This document shows, one piece after another, positions 21,267-34,266 of a stretch of 59,752 nucleotides of DNA. The notes below the pieces were generated by a model that was given only the letters and a program-made list of their open reading frames with translations, was not told the origin of the DNA and did no database searches. The stretch is from Perkinsus olseni (Eukaryota; Perkinsozoa; Perkinsida; Perkinsidae): contig JABANP010000317.1 of assembly GCA_013115135.1 (NCBI GenBank), forward strand, positions 1 through 59,752. The letters are read 5' to 3'. A program made the translations under genes and the position numbers. Every line of letters starts with the position of its first letter. The first letter of the stretch is position 1.

Positions 21267-24200
21267 TAACGAATTGTTGGCCCTTTGTAGATCCTGACTG
21301 CCCTGTTCGAGCGGCTCTGTGAGATGGACCTCGAGACCCAGACTGACAGCGACGGCGATATCGCATTCACCGAGGGTAAGCCCAAGTTGCTGCTGTAATG
21401 ACGTAGCTGAGGCATGCCGCTCGTTGTGTAGCGGCTGATAACCCTCGCTCGGAGGAGGACATGGACCTCATGGCCCAGCGTCTTGATGCTCTCATGACTG
21501 AGTGCTTCCGGTAGGTTTTCCAGCAGATAGAGGGAGGCGCGTCGGGTATTGAGATGGCGCTAGCGTTCGGCTCATTGGCATAGAGCAATGAGTCATTGCT
21601 CGAACTTGGAATACTCTGAGGTGCGGGCGGACCGCGGCTATAGTACAAAAACCAACAGTGATGTGATGAAGGAGCAGCTTATTTCTCAACACCTCGATGT
21701 CATTAGCGCGCGCCCTGAGGGGTTGGGGACCCTTCTAAATGCTCTGCTTCTTCCTAGGTTTTTCCGGGACACCTTGAGCGTGTCCGGCGGCGATGCAGCG
21801 GCTGGAGAGCTGCCGAGTGGCGAAGACAACCGGCTGGTATCATACGTGCTTGGGCACTTCGAGGATGTGGTGTTGAGGACGCACAAGACGAAATATGTCC
21901 AGTATTTGGCGTAAGGCGAGGGAAGGCGATTCGGGGAAGGGTTGGTATGAAATATTATAATTCTCGCTGCAAGTGACAGCTATCTTCTTGCGACCGCGGC
22001 TTGACGATCGTTAACGCTGCTGACCTGTGTGTTGGGGGGTATCAGCTAGATGGACAGCCTTGACGCTTAGACTTTAGCCTCCCTTGGAGGCTGGTGAGCC
22101 TGCTCCGTCGGCGACTGGCTGGTAGAGTATGGAATGCTGAGCGGTCTCGCTCTTCAGCTACTACGTTTCTTCGCTGCATATCAAGTACGCTGAAGCCTTC
22201 ATTTGCATACTCCTCAAGAGGCTCTATGGTGAGACTACCGAGGATGGGGAAGAGGAGGTACCGACCCAAGAAGCGTCCAGCCCTACCGAAACTCGCTCCG
22301 TGAGTCTCCGAAATGAGGACAAGCGACCGCATCTTGAGGGCGCCAACGGCAGCATGAGAGATGACTTTAGACGGCGATTGTAGGTCTCGACCACTCTGAT
22401 GTCTGCGCTATGCCAGTCTATGACAGGTGCGGCGAGTATCTTGGCAACTTCTGCTGTCGGGCGACATTCCTTCCAGACTCGTACAGTCAACAGACTCTTA
22501 AGTTCATGTAGGTGGCTGAATGCTGGCAACCGTTGTGGATATTCCACGGTCGGTTGGGCCCCCGTGTGACTCGTTCTTATGGATGTTCAGGTTGGAGTTC
22601 ATCCAGCAACAGGAGGAGCCACTCAACTTCGACACCTGCGTCCTCATCGTAGTGGTCGTCCAGAGCGTAGGGGATGGGTCGCCCGTCTGACCTTCATTCG
22701 GATCGCCATTGTTGGTCAGATATGTTACATGCTCTGCTGGAAGCTGCAAGCCTGGGCGTCGGAAGGGGGTAAGGGTAGCTAGATATCTTGCGCACAGGAA
22801 AGATTTTCTGATCCAGCAGGTTCCGAGTTTTTGGACGGCATCTTTGACAAAGAGTCCCACAAGTCTCTGGTCTACACCTTGTCAGTCCAGCCCAAACTCC
22901 TCGATTTCGTGGCGCCCCCGTTGCTCCAGCAACTGGCAAGGACCGTGGTAAGCCGCACTTCTGCAACCCAGCCGGTAGATTAGTTATACAGGCGACAGTC
23001 CCGAGTGCACAGCCCTTGGGGGTCCTCATTATGGAAGCTCTGGCTCATCAGTATGCCTCTATGAATCGTGGTCAGCCTGTTGACGGTGTGCCGCCCAGTC
23101 CGGATCCGTAGGGCTAGGCCAGGGGGAAGTTCCCTGTTTGAAATTTACCCTGTTTCAGGGAGGCCAGTGAGTTCAACTTCCAGAATCTCAATTGGAAGGA
23201 GTTCGAGAGGAAGGTCATGGCTCAACGTCGAAGCTCGATGCCGGTGGCTCCTGGATCGATCAACTTGGCGCAGCGACTTCAGCCGGTCTATCCGTTCGAA
23301 CCCTACAATCTCCGACACTCCCAAGGCTTCATCACGGAGATCTATCGAGACTGGAGTGACGTACCCGAGGTTGAAGATGAGAGCGTGAAAACTGCCGTAT
23401 TGGAAATGCTGCCAGCTGGAGCTCTGGGCCTGCCCAAGGAGAAGGCGGCTGAGGAGCTGCTCACCTTCATGTGGAAGGACCCGGTGTCGAGTGATGCTGA
23501 TGACGATGCAGCCTCGGGGGCATCCGACGCTTCCGAGATCAGTCTGGCGGGGGAAATTGAACATGGTAGGGTGACTGCATATCGAAGAGGAGATGGAATC
23601 TCCTTTTTTCAGGAGGATACTCGTCGAGCGCAACAGACGAGGAGATCACCTACAACCCTCACGCGAGGGTTGCCATGCCACGCCTTCGGAAGGCGGGCTT
23701 CGCTAACACCTTGCATCCACCGGCTAGTGCAGTACGACATTCCCCACCGTGTCGGTTCCGTATCTCGATTCTCTCTTCAGGATCACGGTTCGGGAAGGGA
23801 AGGGCATGACCGGCCGGCTATTGTCGTGACGTGAGTGACCAGACTGCCACATGACTTGGCAAGGCGGACTTGCTTTCTCGCTCGTCGGTTGAAGCTTTCC
23901 TCATACATCGTACCGTACATGGTACATTCGCCACGTCTCTCAACACAACCTGCTGTTTTCCCTTATCGATTGAGGCTTTCCTCACACTTCGGGCTTCACA
24001 TGTGCATTCGCCCACCACAATCTGCTTTCTCCCTTACCGGCCACTTGTCGAGGGATCCTGTGGTGCTGGAGTGTCTCGTCGTATGTTCCTTTTTCTTAGG
24101 CCCTCGCCCGCCTTCCACCCCCGTCACGTGCCTGATGTTCCCCGTTCGCGACGGGAATCAAGCCTGGAGGAGCCGTCACCGAAGCGACAGAGGTTAACAT

Positions 24201-24604
24201 CTGTCGACGAGGATGAACTGTAAGTAACCGAGAGCGATGCTGTCGCTTTTGTATTGATCGGGGTTATCTCCTAGTAGTCAGGACCGGTGGACTGACTGTT
24301 TAATAATAGTTGGTCATATTTATTTCTCGTGTATGCGTGATGGTGATACTGAAGGCCTTGCTTATTGAGCCATAATAGAAGTCATTTTTCTGTTCTCATT
24401 TTTCATAATATTTTCTGTTCACAGAACCATCTTGTTCTCCCCAGCCCTCGAGCCAGTCTGCAATTCAGTTACGACAGCTCCATCCCCCTGCTGCCTCCCG
24501 CAACGCTGGTGGCTGGTGACTCCTCGACCAATCACTGGGACGAGCCCGATTACGATGATGATGAATTTGAGATGGAGGACACATTGGCGAACAGAGTAGG
24601 ATAG
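21267..24604 (+). CDS. RRN3: RNA polymerase I initiation factor RRN3 (TIF-IA)
   Basis: RRN3 couples RNA polymerase I to the rDNA promoter and is a growth-control point. Plus-strand exons encode ILTALFERLCEMDLETQTDS, EDMDLMAQRLDALMTECFR, and FEDVVLRTHKTKYVQYLA (the THxxxxxQ motif). Then come YYVSSLHIKYAEAFICILL, LVYTLSVQPKLLDFVAPPLL, and LQPVYPFEPYNLRHSQGFIT (the conserved FPFDP-like motif). The C-terminus is acidic: DPVSSDADDDAASGASDASE, and finally HWDEPDYDDDEFEMEDTLAN ending at 24604. The order and spacing match the family. The N-terminal third, upstream of 21267, was not resolved and may extend to about 20940 or further. The last intron is about 24222-24448. Confidence 0.75.
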
Positions 24605-25152
24605 GTTTCGGTCCCTGTTGGGACCTCCCTGTGCTCGTCAGGTCCTGCTCAGCGTCATGGGCAGCCGAGCATTCCGCAGCTCGTGAGCCTGTGGTGTCGT
24701 CACAATTCACCGCTACTACGTACCAACAACAGCAACCCGCGACGTTTCTCTCATTGTGTATGGTTTCTTCCTGCACTCACTGCGGTTGTTGTTGTTGTTG
24801 CACTCAGCGTTCCTTCCCTATTGTCCATGCAGGCTGGTTGTTGAAGGCTGTAGAATGTGTGGGTCGTTGCCTTACGGCTCTGGCTCGTACTTCACCGCAT
24901 TGGTCTCCATTTTCGCGAGGAGCAGTCGTCTCCTGGTTTTGGAAATCTTCATTGATGATTCGCTACCTGAGCATCAGAGCACAGTTCAACATTTCAGCGA
25001 CTCTTCCGTAACGTCCAGCGGCCACGCTGGTGCGTTTTCGTTCCGACAATGTGGCTGGCCCGTAGCTGTTGATCGCGAGCTTTCGGGTATGCCAGTATTC
25101 CTCCATTATCCGCGCGTGACTACTAGGGTTGTCTTGTCCGCCTTTCCCCAGT

Positions 25153-27941
25153 ATGCCACCACACGGCAGTAGCAGTAGTAGCAGCAGCGGTCGACACCTC
25201 GGGATGCTGGATGTTGCCTTGGTGCCCACCACTGGCAGCGGTAGTGGCATCTTCGTCATTGACGTGCATACTGGTGCTATTGTGAGGCAAATGAAGGTGA
25301 GCTTATCCGTATGCTTATGACCACCGATCCTTGATCTGTCGCCTCGTGCCACTGTGCTGTCGCCCCATTTTTTATCGGCCGTGCGTCGGGTTGAGACGTC
25401 CACGTTAGGATTCCTCGTCGGCTGCTGTGGTCCCTACCGCCGACGGCTACGTGTGTGCAGCACAGAGCAACAAGGGCCTGTTACACTATTGGAAGATGGT
25501 AGACAGCGGTAATGATGACGAGGAGGATGATGCACTCAGAGGGATGTCCTCGAACCCATGCTACAAGTGCTCTACGCCTGAGGTGATCCGACCATTCCGG
25601 TGGGGACTCATCTTTTACGGTCCTCCTTACCCTCAGAAGCTCAGCAGTATTCTGTTCACTCAAGGGCCAGCTCAGCTGTTGATCGGTGGCGGGGTCTCTG
25701 GGACGGTCTATGTGTGGCAGCTGTAGGCGACTTGTGCAGCGTTGAACCACCATAGCGGCTCTTCCCTTCTGCAGGAGCACGGGCCGTCTCCTTCGAACAT
25801 GGAAGGCTCACTACTCGGGAGTCACCCAAATGCGACTGACGGCTGACGCTTCCTACCTGATCACGGCCAGCCAAGACACTACGGTGAAGGTAGGCGTTTC
25901 TACTCGTACAAAGCTGATTTTGAATCGCTGTGCATCATTGTACGCCCCTATGTGAAAATCCACCCGTCGGAATTTTTCCCGCACTTTCGTGCCCGCTTGA
26001 CCTCCGTGCGGCGGCTGCGCGACGATGTTTCTGTCCTGTGGCAGGTGTTCACATTGTCGAGTCTGCTGACCTCCGGTGGAGGAGGAGGTGAGCTACCGGT
26101 CTGAATATTGCTAGCTCTCAACGCTCCGCCCTGTAGGTGGCGCCCCGTCCCCTGCCCGCGTTTTCCGCGGCCACACGTTGCCGGTCCACGCATTGGAGAT
26201 TCTACAAGAGGCTGTGCCTGCGGGTCACCTCTCAGAGCCCTCCAAGTGAGCTCAAGTCGTAGCATAGGTCTATCCGTTCTGAGCGTGTCAAATGTCTGAA
26301 CGTTCGGTCACGGATGGAGACTTGCCATCGAGGCACTCTTGTGCGCGTGAAAAAAATCGGGGTCGTCCTCGTGTACAGGAGGATACGAAAGACCGTTCAA
26401 AAACCGGCGAGGGAGGCATTGACCAGTTGGCCATTCTCCTAATTCAGGATCCTCATCACTTCGGGCTCCGCTGACGGCAGCGTGAAGGTGTGGGAGTTCA
26501 CGCCCGGCGGCAGCGGTCGTCAGGTTGCTACGTTCAACCTCCCCACGCCTGTTAAGCACATCGCTCTGAGCCCTCGAGGTCCCCCTCTATGCGGGAGGTG
26601 ACGACGGCAGAGTGCACGTGAGAAAGCAGCCCAGTATTGGTACGGCAGCAGGCCCTGGTCGTAGGTTGTCGATGTGGAGAGCAAAGAGATTACAGTCCTC
26701 ACAGGCTCCCATCAGTCGGGCCTACTCGGTCTGGGATGCAGTAAGTGCCGTGTCTTCCGCTCGTTGTTGTAGCGTACGTGAAACACAAGGCCAAAGGGAG
26801 CTTGTGAGGTGGACATGGAATATAGCTGATGCCCAGACTACTCTGCACGCGTGCACACGGACGCGGCGCGTAGCAGTAGTCATCTCAACTTCGCAGGAAT
26901 TACTCCTCGTCGCACTTCCGGAAAGAAACCAGTTGTGCACGCATACGCAAGGAACGGCGAGGCGATAGTTTGGAACAGCCTCAGAGCTCGGCCCCTTTCA
27001 GGTATCGATGGTAGCAGAGTGGTGAGCGTTGCTGCCGACGGTCTGCGCATTTGGGACGTCTTCAGCGGTCAGACGATCAAACAGGTGACAGTCCTTATTG
27101 TGTTCTTATTGAGAGAGGCCAGGCTCTCAGGTCTCCACGGCTCAGCTGAGTCTGCAGCCACCTTGCGGGCTCACGATGCTCTCCCGAGTTGATCTGATGC
27201 GACATTCGACCGGCTTCGTCGCCCCTCGCTTCCAAGCGCTACAGCGAGTTCTCACTCCCGTGGACGATCTCGAGGCCCTACCCCTCCCCTCACGAAAGAT
27301 CGAGCCGAAGAAGCCCGTGTCGATCGGTGATGTCTTCGAAATCGACTTGCAAAGGGAGAGGCAACAGTCTCCCGTGTCTTGCCTCACTTACGGCCTGCTA
27401 GAAGACGTCTTTGCCTCTCCCTGTCTGCGATGAATCCGTCGCCAAGGCCAATCAGATGGTGAGCGCGCCGATCCCTCTCACCTGTCATCCAACGGGGGAG
27501 TCCCTAGCCAAGTCTGATAGTGGGGATGTTAGTCGATGCGCTATTGGCCCTCTGTCTTCAACCACCGCCGTTGAACGCATCACTCAGCGCGTACGTCGGA
27601 CTTCGCTTCTTAACGCTCAGAGAGACAAGTGGCAGAATGTGGCCTTCACTCTGTACAAGGAAGACGGCAGCCGCAGCAGCACGGCCCAAGGCGCCCCCGC
27701 CCTAGCTGAATCGGCGGCAGCGGTCCCTCCTGCTGTGATGGAGCCGGTAAGACCCCTTCCCAGCGTATCTTAGGTTGACCATGGTCTTCTGCAGGCTGTA
27801 GAAGCCCCTAAGGAGCCCGAGACGGCGCCGCCGAAGGTGACTAAGAAGGGGACTAGCAAGCCCAGTGTGAAGCGCCCAGCGGAAGTGTCCCGTCCCAAGC
27901 GTAAAGCCGCAAGCAAGTCAACTAAGAAGAAAAGAGTCTAA
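25153..27941 (+). CDS. IPI3: WD40-repeat protein, IPI3/WDR18-like
   Basis: Starts MPPHGSSSSSS at 25153, then GIFVIDVHTGAIVRQMK and, after an intron, VVPTADGYVCAAQSNKGLLH. Further blades read LLIGGGVSGTVYVWQL, MRLTADASYLITASQDTTVK, ARVFRGHTLPVHALEI, LITSSADGSVKVWEFTPGG, HIALSPRGPPLYAGG and RVVSVAADGLRIWDVFSG. A C-terminal exon contains LTPVDDLEALPLP and ends in a basic tail (KRKAASKSTKKKRV-stop at 27941), a likely nuclear or nucleolar signal. The overall order matches IPI3/WDR18, part of the Rix1 complex for 60S subunit maturation. WD40 identity is firm; the IPI3 assignment is moderate. Confidence 0.7.
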
Positions 27942-28257
27942 CGCCCGATTACCAACACGTTAACGTTTCTACTGTTCACGAGGAAGATATCGAGTTCATA
28001 GTGGTGGCGAATTTCGTGGCGCGCGAGAATTTCACGGCGCATTTTCCTGCCAAGTCTTATGTCTCCTCCGTCGCTAGCATTTAGCGCCCGCTCAAAGTAC
28101 GAGTATCAAGTATTCTGAGACTCTGGCGGACTGACTCTGGAATTGAACTTCATCACGTAAAATGCGGCTCCAGAATCGATGCTGAATTTTTGAATTGGTT
28201 TCTTGAACACCCCCCCAGGACCTCCGTGCAGGGACTGTATTTTGTTGTGATACTAGA
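27942..28257. promoter_or_regulatory. spacer between IPI3-like gene and CDC50
   Basis: A short intergenic stretch with no gene. It contains AATTTCGTGGCGCG followed by AATTTCACGGCGCATTTT, which share GCGCATTTT with the palindromic spacer at 41111-41164. A related string, AATTTCGTGGCGCG, also occurs near 33978 inside an MFS intron. A shared promoter motif is possible. Confidence 0.3.
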
Positions 28258-30505
28258 ATGTCCGACGGGCCTCATCATCGCCGGCCGTCCCAGGCTGCGA
28301 TAATTGGACACCACGAGGCCTCCTCGACAAGAGGTCGAAGGCATATCCTACCCAAGGCGAATCTTTGGGGCATGTCGGCTGCATCGGAGGCCCCTGATGA
28401 ACCTTCTGAAGATATACTAGCTGAGGATCCTGAGCAGGAGGAGGTCGAAGATACGCCTCAAGTCAGCTGGTGGGAGAAGGCCAAGCACGATGTAGATCCG
28501 GCTTCATCGCAGTGGATGGAGAACCTCTTCTATCAGGTCCTCCAGCAGACCCTTCCAGGGACGGTACCGCTGTTGACGGTGGTGCGGGCTGCCACTTGTG
28601 TTTTCATTTTCGGGGGCATCTGTATCGCGTACGGCCTTGCCTTGCTCATCTCAGCCAAGTAATAGGGGGTCGACCGTGGCGATGTGGGGGATTTCTGGTA
28701 TTAGCGCCGTGCAAGAGATCGAGCTGGATTACACCTCCATACCCGGGGACGCCAACGGTGTTGTTACTATGAGAACGATAGTCCAGAACGAGATGAAGGC
28801 ACCAGTCTACGTCTACTACCGTCTGGGGAAGGTCTATCAGAACCACCGAGTGTAGGGTGACGCGGGCTCCCTCGTCAAAATTCGACCTGTTCAGGTACAT
28901 CACATCGGTGAACACTGACCAGCTGAAGGGCGGTAGTAATATGGTCAAGGGCGATCTAGACTCGTGTACGGACTGGAGGACAGCAGACGATGAGCCGGCC
29001 AGGTTCGGTGAGGTCGATACGAGAGTGTAAGAGCTCATGAGCTGCCCTGAAGCCAGTGTGACGATCGGTCGTATCAGGCTCTACCCGTGTGGTCTTATAG
29101 CACGCTCAGTGTTCAAGGATACGTTCTACCTCTCCGTTAAGAACTCCACTGGGGCCGTCGCTGAGCTTGGTAAGGGTGGGCTCAGGACGATCGGCCGGAG
29201 TTTGAATGAACTGTCACTCAGAAGTCGACCAGAGCCCGGAGAGAGTAACTCCGAAACCGCAGGTGGTTACCAAAAACCCGGAGTTGGCGGATCTTGTGCA
29301 GACCTCACAGTTCTACAGGTGAGGTCCTCGTCGTCTGTCTTGTGCTCCGATGCTCCGGAGTACCTAATTTTCAGAACTCACAACTTTTGGCTGCTCGAGG
29401 AGTTCCCTCCACAAGTTTGTCTGCCGGCCAATAGCAGCACTGTGCCAATACCGACTAGGGTTGCGCGTACGTACAGTAGTAGGGATGCTCGATTGCCTAA
29501 CGCATTCGCACGTCGGGGAACGTTCGTCATAGTTGACGTCCCACTTGGTGAAGAGAGCGACTATAATCCTCACTTAGAATATGAAGAGACTTCCGACTAG
29601 GTCCTATTTGCTCTCCTCGGTGGACGATCAACTCGTATACCATCTCGCGCGTTTATCGTATGCATAGGGGATACTGTTGAGTGTGGGCCTTCCGTAGGTA
29701 CCACTACTACAGACCTCGACGGCAACGTCGTGGAGATGGCCGACTGCGACTTTTCCAGCGGTAACCGGGGCGGTCGGGCATCAGCCTGGGGGGATACTTA
29801 AATGTTGCAGATCCCCCAAGCTGTAATTTCGATCCTCCTTGCTCGTCATTGCCGGGCCACGAGACCAGGGAGAATCCGGCTGGATGGGGCCTCGAAAACG
29901 CCCACTTCAAGAACTGGATGAGTGAGTGACGTAAAAGAGGAGGGGCCGGGATTCGAACCTGGGTCTTTGTCAGTCACACCACTGGTGCCGGACTTCCAGA
30001 AGAAGTGGGGAGTTATAGATCGAACCCTGCAGCCTGGGGACGAGATTACTGTCTATGTCCAGAGCGCCTGGGATGCCTTATCGTTTGGGGGCTCGAAGTA
30101 GGTCAGCTGTCGAAAACGTGCGACTAGGGGAAATCTCTAGGATACGTTCTATTGTGACCTGTGTGTCTTGGTAGAGCGGAGCTTCGGGGTCCTTCCCTCT
30201 CTCCATTATCAGGTCTCTTATCTTGTCTACGGCTAACTGGCAGGGTGGCCGTAATAGGATGCTCGGCGGCGGTCTCATCATCTGCGGAGCCCTCTACGTT
30301 GCCTGGGGCCTGTACGTCGACCCGCCGCCTGTATTTCCTCCATCCGTAATCCCTGCCCAGATACATTCTGAGCCGGGATAAATCAAAGCATCGGCAGATC
30401 GGAGGGGTACAGTACTTCCACTTCCACGAGAAGGGCCCCGCGATGATCGCCAAGCTCCAGCAGCAGCAGGCGGGAGAGGCAGCCGCGGCTGCTGGTCAGG
30501 GATAG
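28258..30505 (+). CDS. CDC50: CDC50/LEM3 family, lipid flippase (P4-ATPase) subunit
   Basis: CDC50 proteins are obligate partners of P4-ATPase phospholipid flippases. The first exon (MSDGPHHRRPSQ at 28258) has a charged cytosolic leader and one membrane segment ending IAYGLALLISAK. Then follow EIELDYTSIPGD and YVYYRLGKVYQNHRV (the conserved YYxLxxxYQNHRRY-like motif). Next are IRLYPCGLIARSVFKDTF (the PCG...F-DTF hallmark), ENAHFKNWM, and ITPLVPDFQKKWGVIDRTLQ. A second membrane segment, MLGGGLIICGALYVAWGLYI, is spliced to LSRDKSKHRQIGGVQYF, and the protein ends in a Gln/Ala tail at 30505. Two membrane helices with a large ectodomain match the family. One intron (about 29922-29977) contains a T-arm-like sequence. 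Confidence 0.88.
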
Positions 30506-30667
30506 GCCAATTCGCTGCATGTCCGTGCGCCTGCAGATGTTGCTTGCAATTCTTCGTGGCAGTATGACAGTGTGAAAGTTGTGACTGCCCCGGGTGTAGT
30601 GTTGGAGTACTCGCCAAGTGGGGAGGGGTTACCGCCGCCCTGTTGCCTTCTTCTAGTAGCAGTCGGG

Positions 30668-32093
30668 ATGCCAGAGTTCTCTAACGAGGGTTGGGTCTTC
30701 GAAGCATCGGAGCCATCAGCGGCCATCGCTGATGCTGTTGAACGGGATGATATTGAGAAGAAGCTGCCGTTCCATCGTCGCTGGATACCGGACATGATAT
30801 TCTCAGGTAGTGCCTGACGGTAGCCAGTCTATGCGCGATCGACACTGAGAAAATCAACGACCTTGTACACCTTGGGTCCCCTCTTCCTTCGCTCAGCTTC
30901 CTCGTAGTGCTCTGTACTCGGCTGTTCCTGGCTACTGGGGCGACCGGGTCTGACGGTAGCCTGGGTGTATGTGCTATCCACACTGATCGGAGTGCCTTCT
31001 ACACAACCTTGGGTATTATCATCACTGTTTCGTCAGCTTCTCACAGTGTCCTGTACTCGAATTCTTCTCGCACTGCCTCACTCAGTGCGTCCTCGAGAGA
31101 CGTCGAGGCGATATCGTATGGACTGGCACTTTTCAGGCGCTCATTTGACCATCAGTCGCCCTACTGCCGGAGTTAAAATGTCGTTCGACATCACCGAGGC
31201 TCTGGCGGCAGTGGCTGAGTGGCATCAAGGTGTCCCGGCAGCCGACGATGGGCTCTTGGGTCGGGTGCCCAGTGAGAAGTGGCGCGAACTGGGAGAAAGA
31301 TGGTACTACTGGTGATCAGGGGTGGAGTGGAGTATCATCTCTCCGCTCAGTCCCCGGCAAGTGCGTGTGGCTGCGGCGCAGAATTGGCACCCGGACACGA
31401 GCAATCCCGACGTCCACGTGCTCAGCCCAACCAATAACAACAACAACCCACAGCTGCCCAAGGCTGACTGGACCTACTCCACAGCCTACGCGGGCACCTT
31501 CAACGGGCCGTGGACCGTGGAGGAGACTGACGACCCATCGGGCTGTCTGCCCCTCGATCAGCTCACCGACAGAAGCCTGCCGATACTGTGGTTTTCGCAG
31601 GCAGTTCTCCTAGGGGGAGGTGCGGGCATGCTGTATCACCGTCTTCAGGTTTGCCTGTGGGAAGATGAGTTGGCTGACAACGGCAGTAGTAAATATATAA
31701 TACGGCTGAGGGTTATGCCGGGGTTTTGGTGAGCTGCTGACCAGTGCAGTTTCCAGTGCCCCCACGCTGGCTGTGTAGGTATGTGCTTGCTTCCTTCCTA
31801 TTGCGAGTCGACGGCGTCTTAGTACGTCTGGTCGAGACCCGACTCTTCCATCATTTTGGCACTAAGGAGGTCATTCGGGATTGGACATGGCGAGAGCGAA
31901 GGCTGGATGGACCGGTCCGTAGGGGGGAGTCTTCTTCGTCCCATCAGTCTCTTACACTCAGGGCGCCGCTCCTTTCCGTGTTAAGGTGGAGGCCGCTGTG
32001 GCCCAAGGCTTGGTCGGCTGTGAGGGCCTTGCTGAGGACGAGGGCAGTTTGTGTTTTGAAGTCAGCGATAAATTTTCTTTCAACGATTCGTGA
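30668..32093 (+). CDS. TIPRL: TIP41/TIPRL-like regulator of PP2A phosphatases
   Basis: TIP41 proteins bind PP2A-type catalytic subunits and act in TOR signalling. The start MPEFSNEGWVFEASEP (30668) corresponds to the family's N-terminal strand. ERDDIEKKLPFHRRWIPDMI is followed, across an intron of about 330 nt (30805-31135), by AHLTISRPTAGVKMSFDITE and ALAAVAEWH. Then come VRVAAAQNWHPD, DWTYSTAYAGTF, LWEDELADNGSS, RLRVMP and LASFLLRVDGVLVRLVETRL, which are all core TIP41 motifs. The end is CFEVSDKFSFNDS-stop at 32093. A short in-frame stretch before CLWEDEL may be an unspliced mini-intron. The next gene begins almost at once. Confidence 0.88.
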
Positions 32094-32102
32094 CCGTCCG
32101 CG

Positions 32103-34093
32103 GTGTTGAGTTGGCAGCCACCCTCCGATTGTCAGCTCCGTCTTTCGACCCAGGAGGTTTTACGCTTCATCTTCCGCCGGCCATGCCCGAACGCCGAGAT
32201 CTTCCAGCAGGGATTATTACAGACCTCCGGCAGCCGTACTGAGACCAACAGCGCCAAGACGGGCGAGGATGTGAAGCCCATCGTGTTCTTATGGCGGAGC
32301 TTCCGCAATGCCTCGTTCAATGTTAAGCTCGGTTTTCTGGTCACCTTCCTGATCAAGTTCAGTCAGTCTATCTGGACGGGCATTCCTATGCTCGGGTATT
32401 TATATACCATCACTGGTGGCTCTAACACCATGGTCGGGGTATTCTCCTCCGTCCAAGGCCTTACGTGTCTGGCCTGTGCACCCCCTAGCGGGCATCGTGG
32501 CCGACAACATCTCTAAACCGGACTTGATGCGTGGTTTGGGCTTCCTGGGCATCTTCAATATCGGTATGAACTTTGCCCTCTTCCTCACGGATCAAGCTCT
32601 GGATAGCCTACCCTTCCTACATCCTGTGGGGGACCTTCACTGCCTTCTCGGAGACCACCTTGAGTACCCTCATTGCAGACGGTATGTCAACAGGCAACCG
32701 AGCACCGCTGGAGTCACTCAGGTGAGCGAAGGTCACTTCCCTCACGGCCGCAGGTGAGGGATGCATCATCTCAGGTGGACCCTTGCCCAGCTAGCTACAG
32801 CGAGCGGCCCCATTCTGAACGCTATAATCTTGTCTCTTGCGGGTAACACGTGGACCTTGCCATGCTTGAAGAAGGTCAGCTCGGCGTCACCTGGAGGGTA
32901 CCTCAGCGGTCGTTGCAGGTGCTTCTTTTCGGCTCCTCGTGCGCCATCTTCGGTATGGTGGCTGATATGTTCTTCCGCAAGGAGGATGCCAAAGGAAGCG
33001 CTAAAGTGGCGACCAAGGCTGTATGCGAAGATAACCCGAACGAGTTGGTCGAGATCACCGTACCCTTCACCCACAGGACCAAGGTACTGCCCGGTGATGC
33101 CCTCTAGTCGTTATGGTGCCTCCTTCGATACTCAGTTGGTTCGCTCCTATACCAACTCTATCTGCATAGTGTGCGCCATCCTAGGCCAGGATGTCATCAC
33201 AGCTTTGGGGTCCGGCATGTCTGTGCAGTACTTTCAACTTTGGTTCAAGAATGACTACGGAGTGGACCCGAGGACTCTGGCAATTCTAAACGTCGTGACC
33301 ACTCTGTAAGGCCCCCTTGGTTAGTGGGTGAGGGACTGAGCGCTTCTTCAGGACCGTAGCGTTTATGACCTACGCCGTCACCAACGAGCTGGCCACGCGT
33401 TTCGGTACTGTCAAAGTCGTAGTGACCATCAGGCTGACCGCTGTGTTGCTGCTGTGGGCTATGGTAAGGCGTTCGAGGCCGGTGTAAGAGCCTGCATGGG
33501 TGTGCTCAGGTGATAGTGCGACCAATAGGAATCCTGCTGGTCCTTTATGTCATAAGGATGGCCTTCATGAACTGCTCCAGGCCTGTCTTCCGCGCCATGC
33601 TCATGGACCACACCCCGAGGAAGGACAGGGGGAAGGTCAATGCCGTCGACATGGTAAGAGGCCCCTCCTTGGTTGGTTGAAGCAGCTATGCTCTCTTTCT
33701 TGCCGCAGGTCCGCATGTTCTCATGGTCTGGCTCAGCAGCGATAGGAGGGCTCCTTGTTGACCATTGGGGCTATCGATTCAACTTCATCGTCACCGGCCT
33801 TGTCCATTGCTGCGGTGAGAATTGCTGCTTGGGAGCCCTCGTGGTGGTGTGCAATATTCCCTTGTAGGTTTGTTATGTGTCTTCTCCCTCAACTTCTTCC
33901 ATCACACGTACCACGGAAAGCTTTCGAAGGATTCAGAAACCCGAGTTGATCGGATTCAAAGTCAGGTGAGATGCGGTGAAATTTCGTGGCGCGTAACGGA
34001 CTTGTGACTGATTCCGCCCAGGATCTGGAAAATGACGTCTTCCAAGCGACACCTCGGAGCTTGGACGAGCCCCATTACTACGGCCGGAAGTGA
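32103..34093 (+). CDS. major facilitator superfamily transporter
   Basis: Multi-exon membrane transporter. Visible segments: FNVKLGFLVTFLIKFSQSIW, GGSNTMVGVFSSVQGLT, the loop AGIVADNISKPDLMR (the MFS D-R/K motif A position), LGIFNIGMNFALFL, and ILWGTFTAFSETTLSTLIAD. Later ones are DVITALGSGMSVQYFQLWFK, AFMNCSRPVFRAMLMDHTPR, then KDRGKVNAVDM and RMFSWSGSAAIGGLLVDHWG. The last two motifs (Rgkwna...r.fsWsGSA.iGG.L.D..GYrf.F) are typical of a eukaryotic MFS subfamily of unassigned substrate. The end is DEPHYYGRK-stop at 34093, after an intron ending CCGCCCAG. The start is unclear: there is no ATG in the first open frame after the TIPRL stop, so 32103 is the open-frame limit. Substrate unknown. 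Confidence 0.75.
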
Positions 34094-34266
34094 AGCAATT
34101 GACTTCCTTCTGCCGTCCCTCCTGTGATTGATCGAACTCTGCTCTTGCTTGTTTGTCGAGTTTCTGAAAGCTCTACTCGACGATACTATAGTTACCACCG
34201 TTGTTCGCAGACCTCCGCAGTGTTGCGTCCCAAGTAGTTAGCGGAACCAGCTCGGTATCAGTTGCT

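Noticed and set aside
29940..29985. tRNA-like T-arm GGGATTCGAACCTGGG
   Set aside because: It lies inside a short CDC50 intron with no D-arm or anticodon arm around it. Kept only as an intron-origin finding.
32103..32130. GTG codon at 32103 as a real start for the MFS gene
   Set aside because: It is only the first codon after the TIPRL stop in that frame. A eukaryotic start is expected to be ATG, so an upstream or alternative exon is likely.
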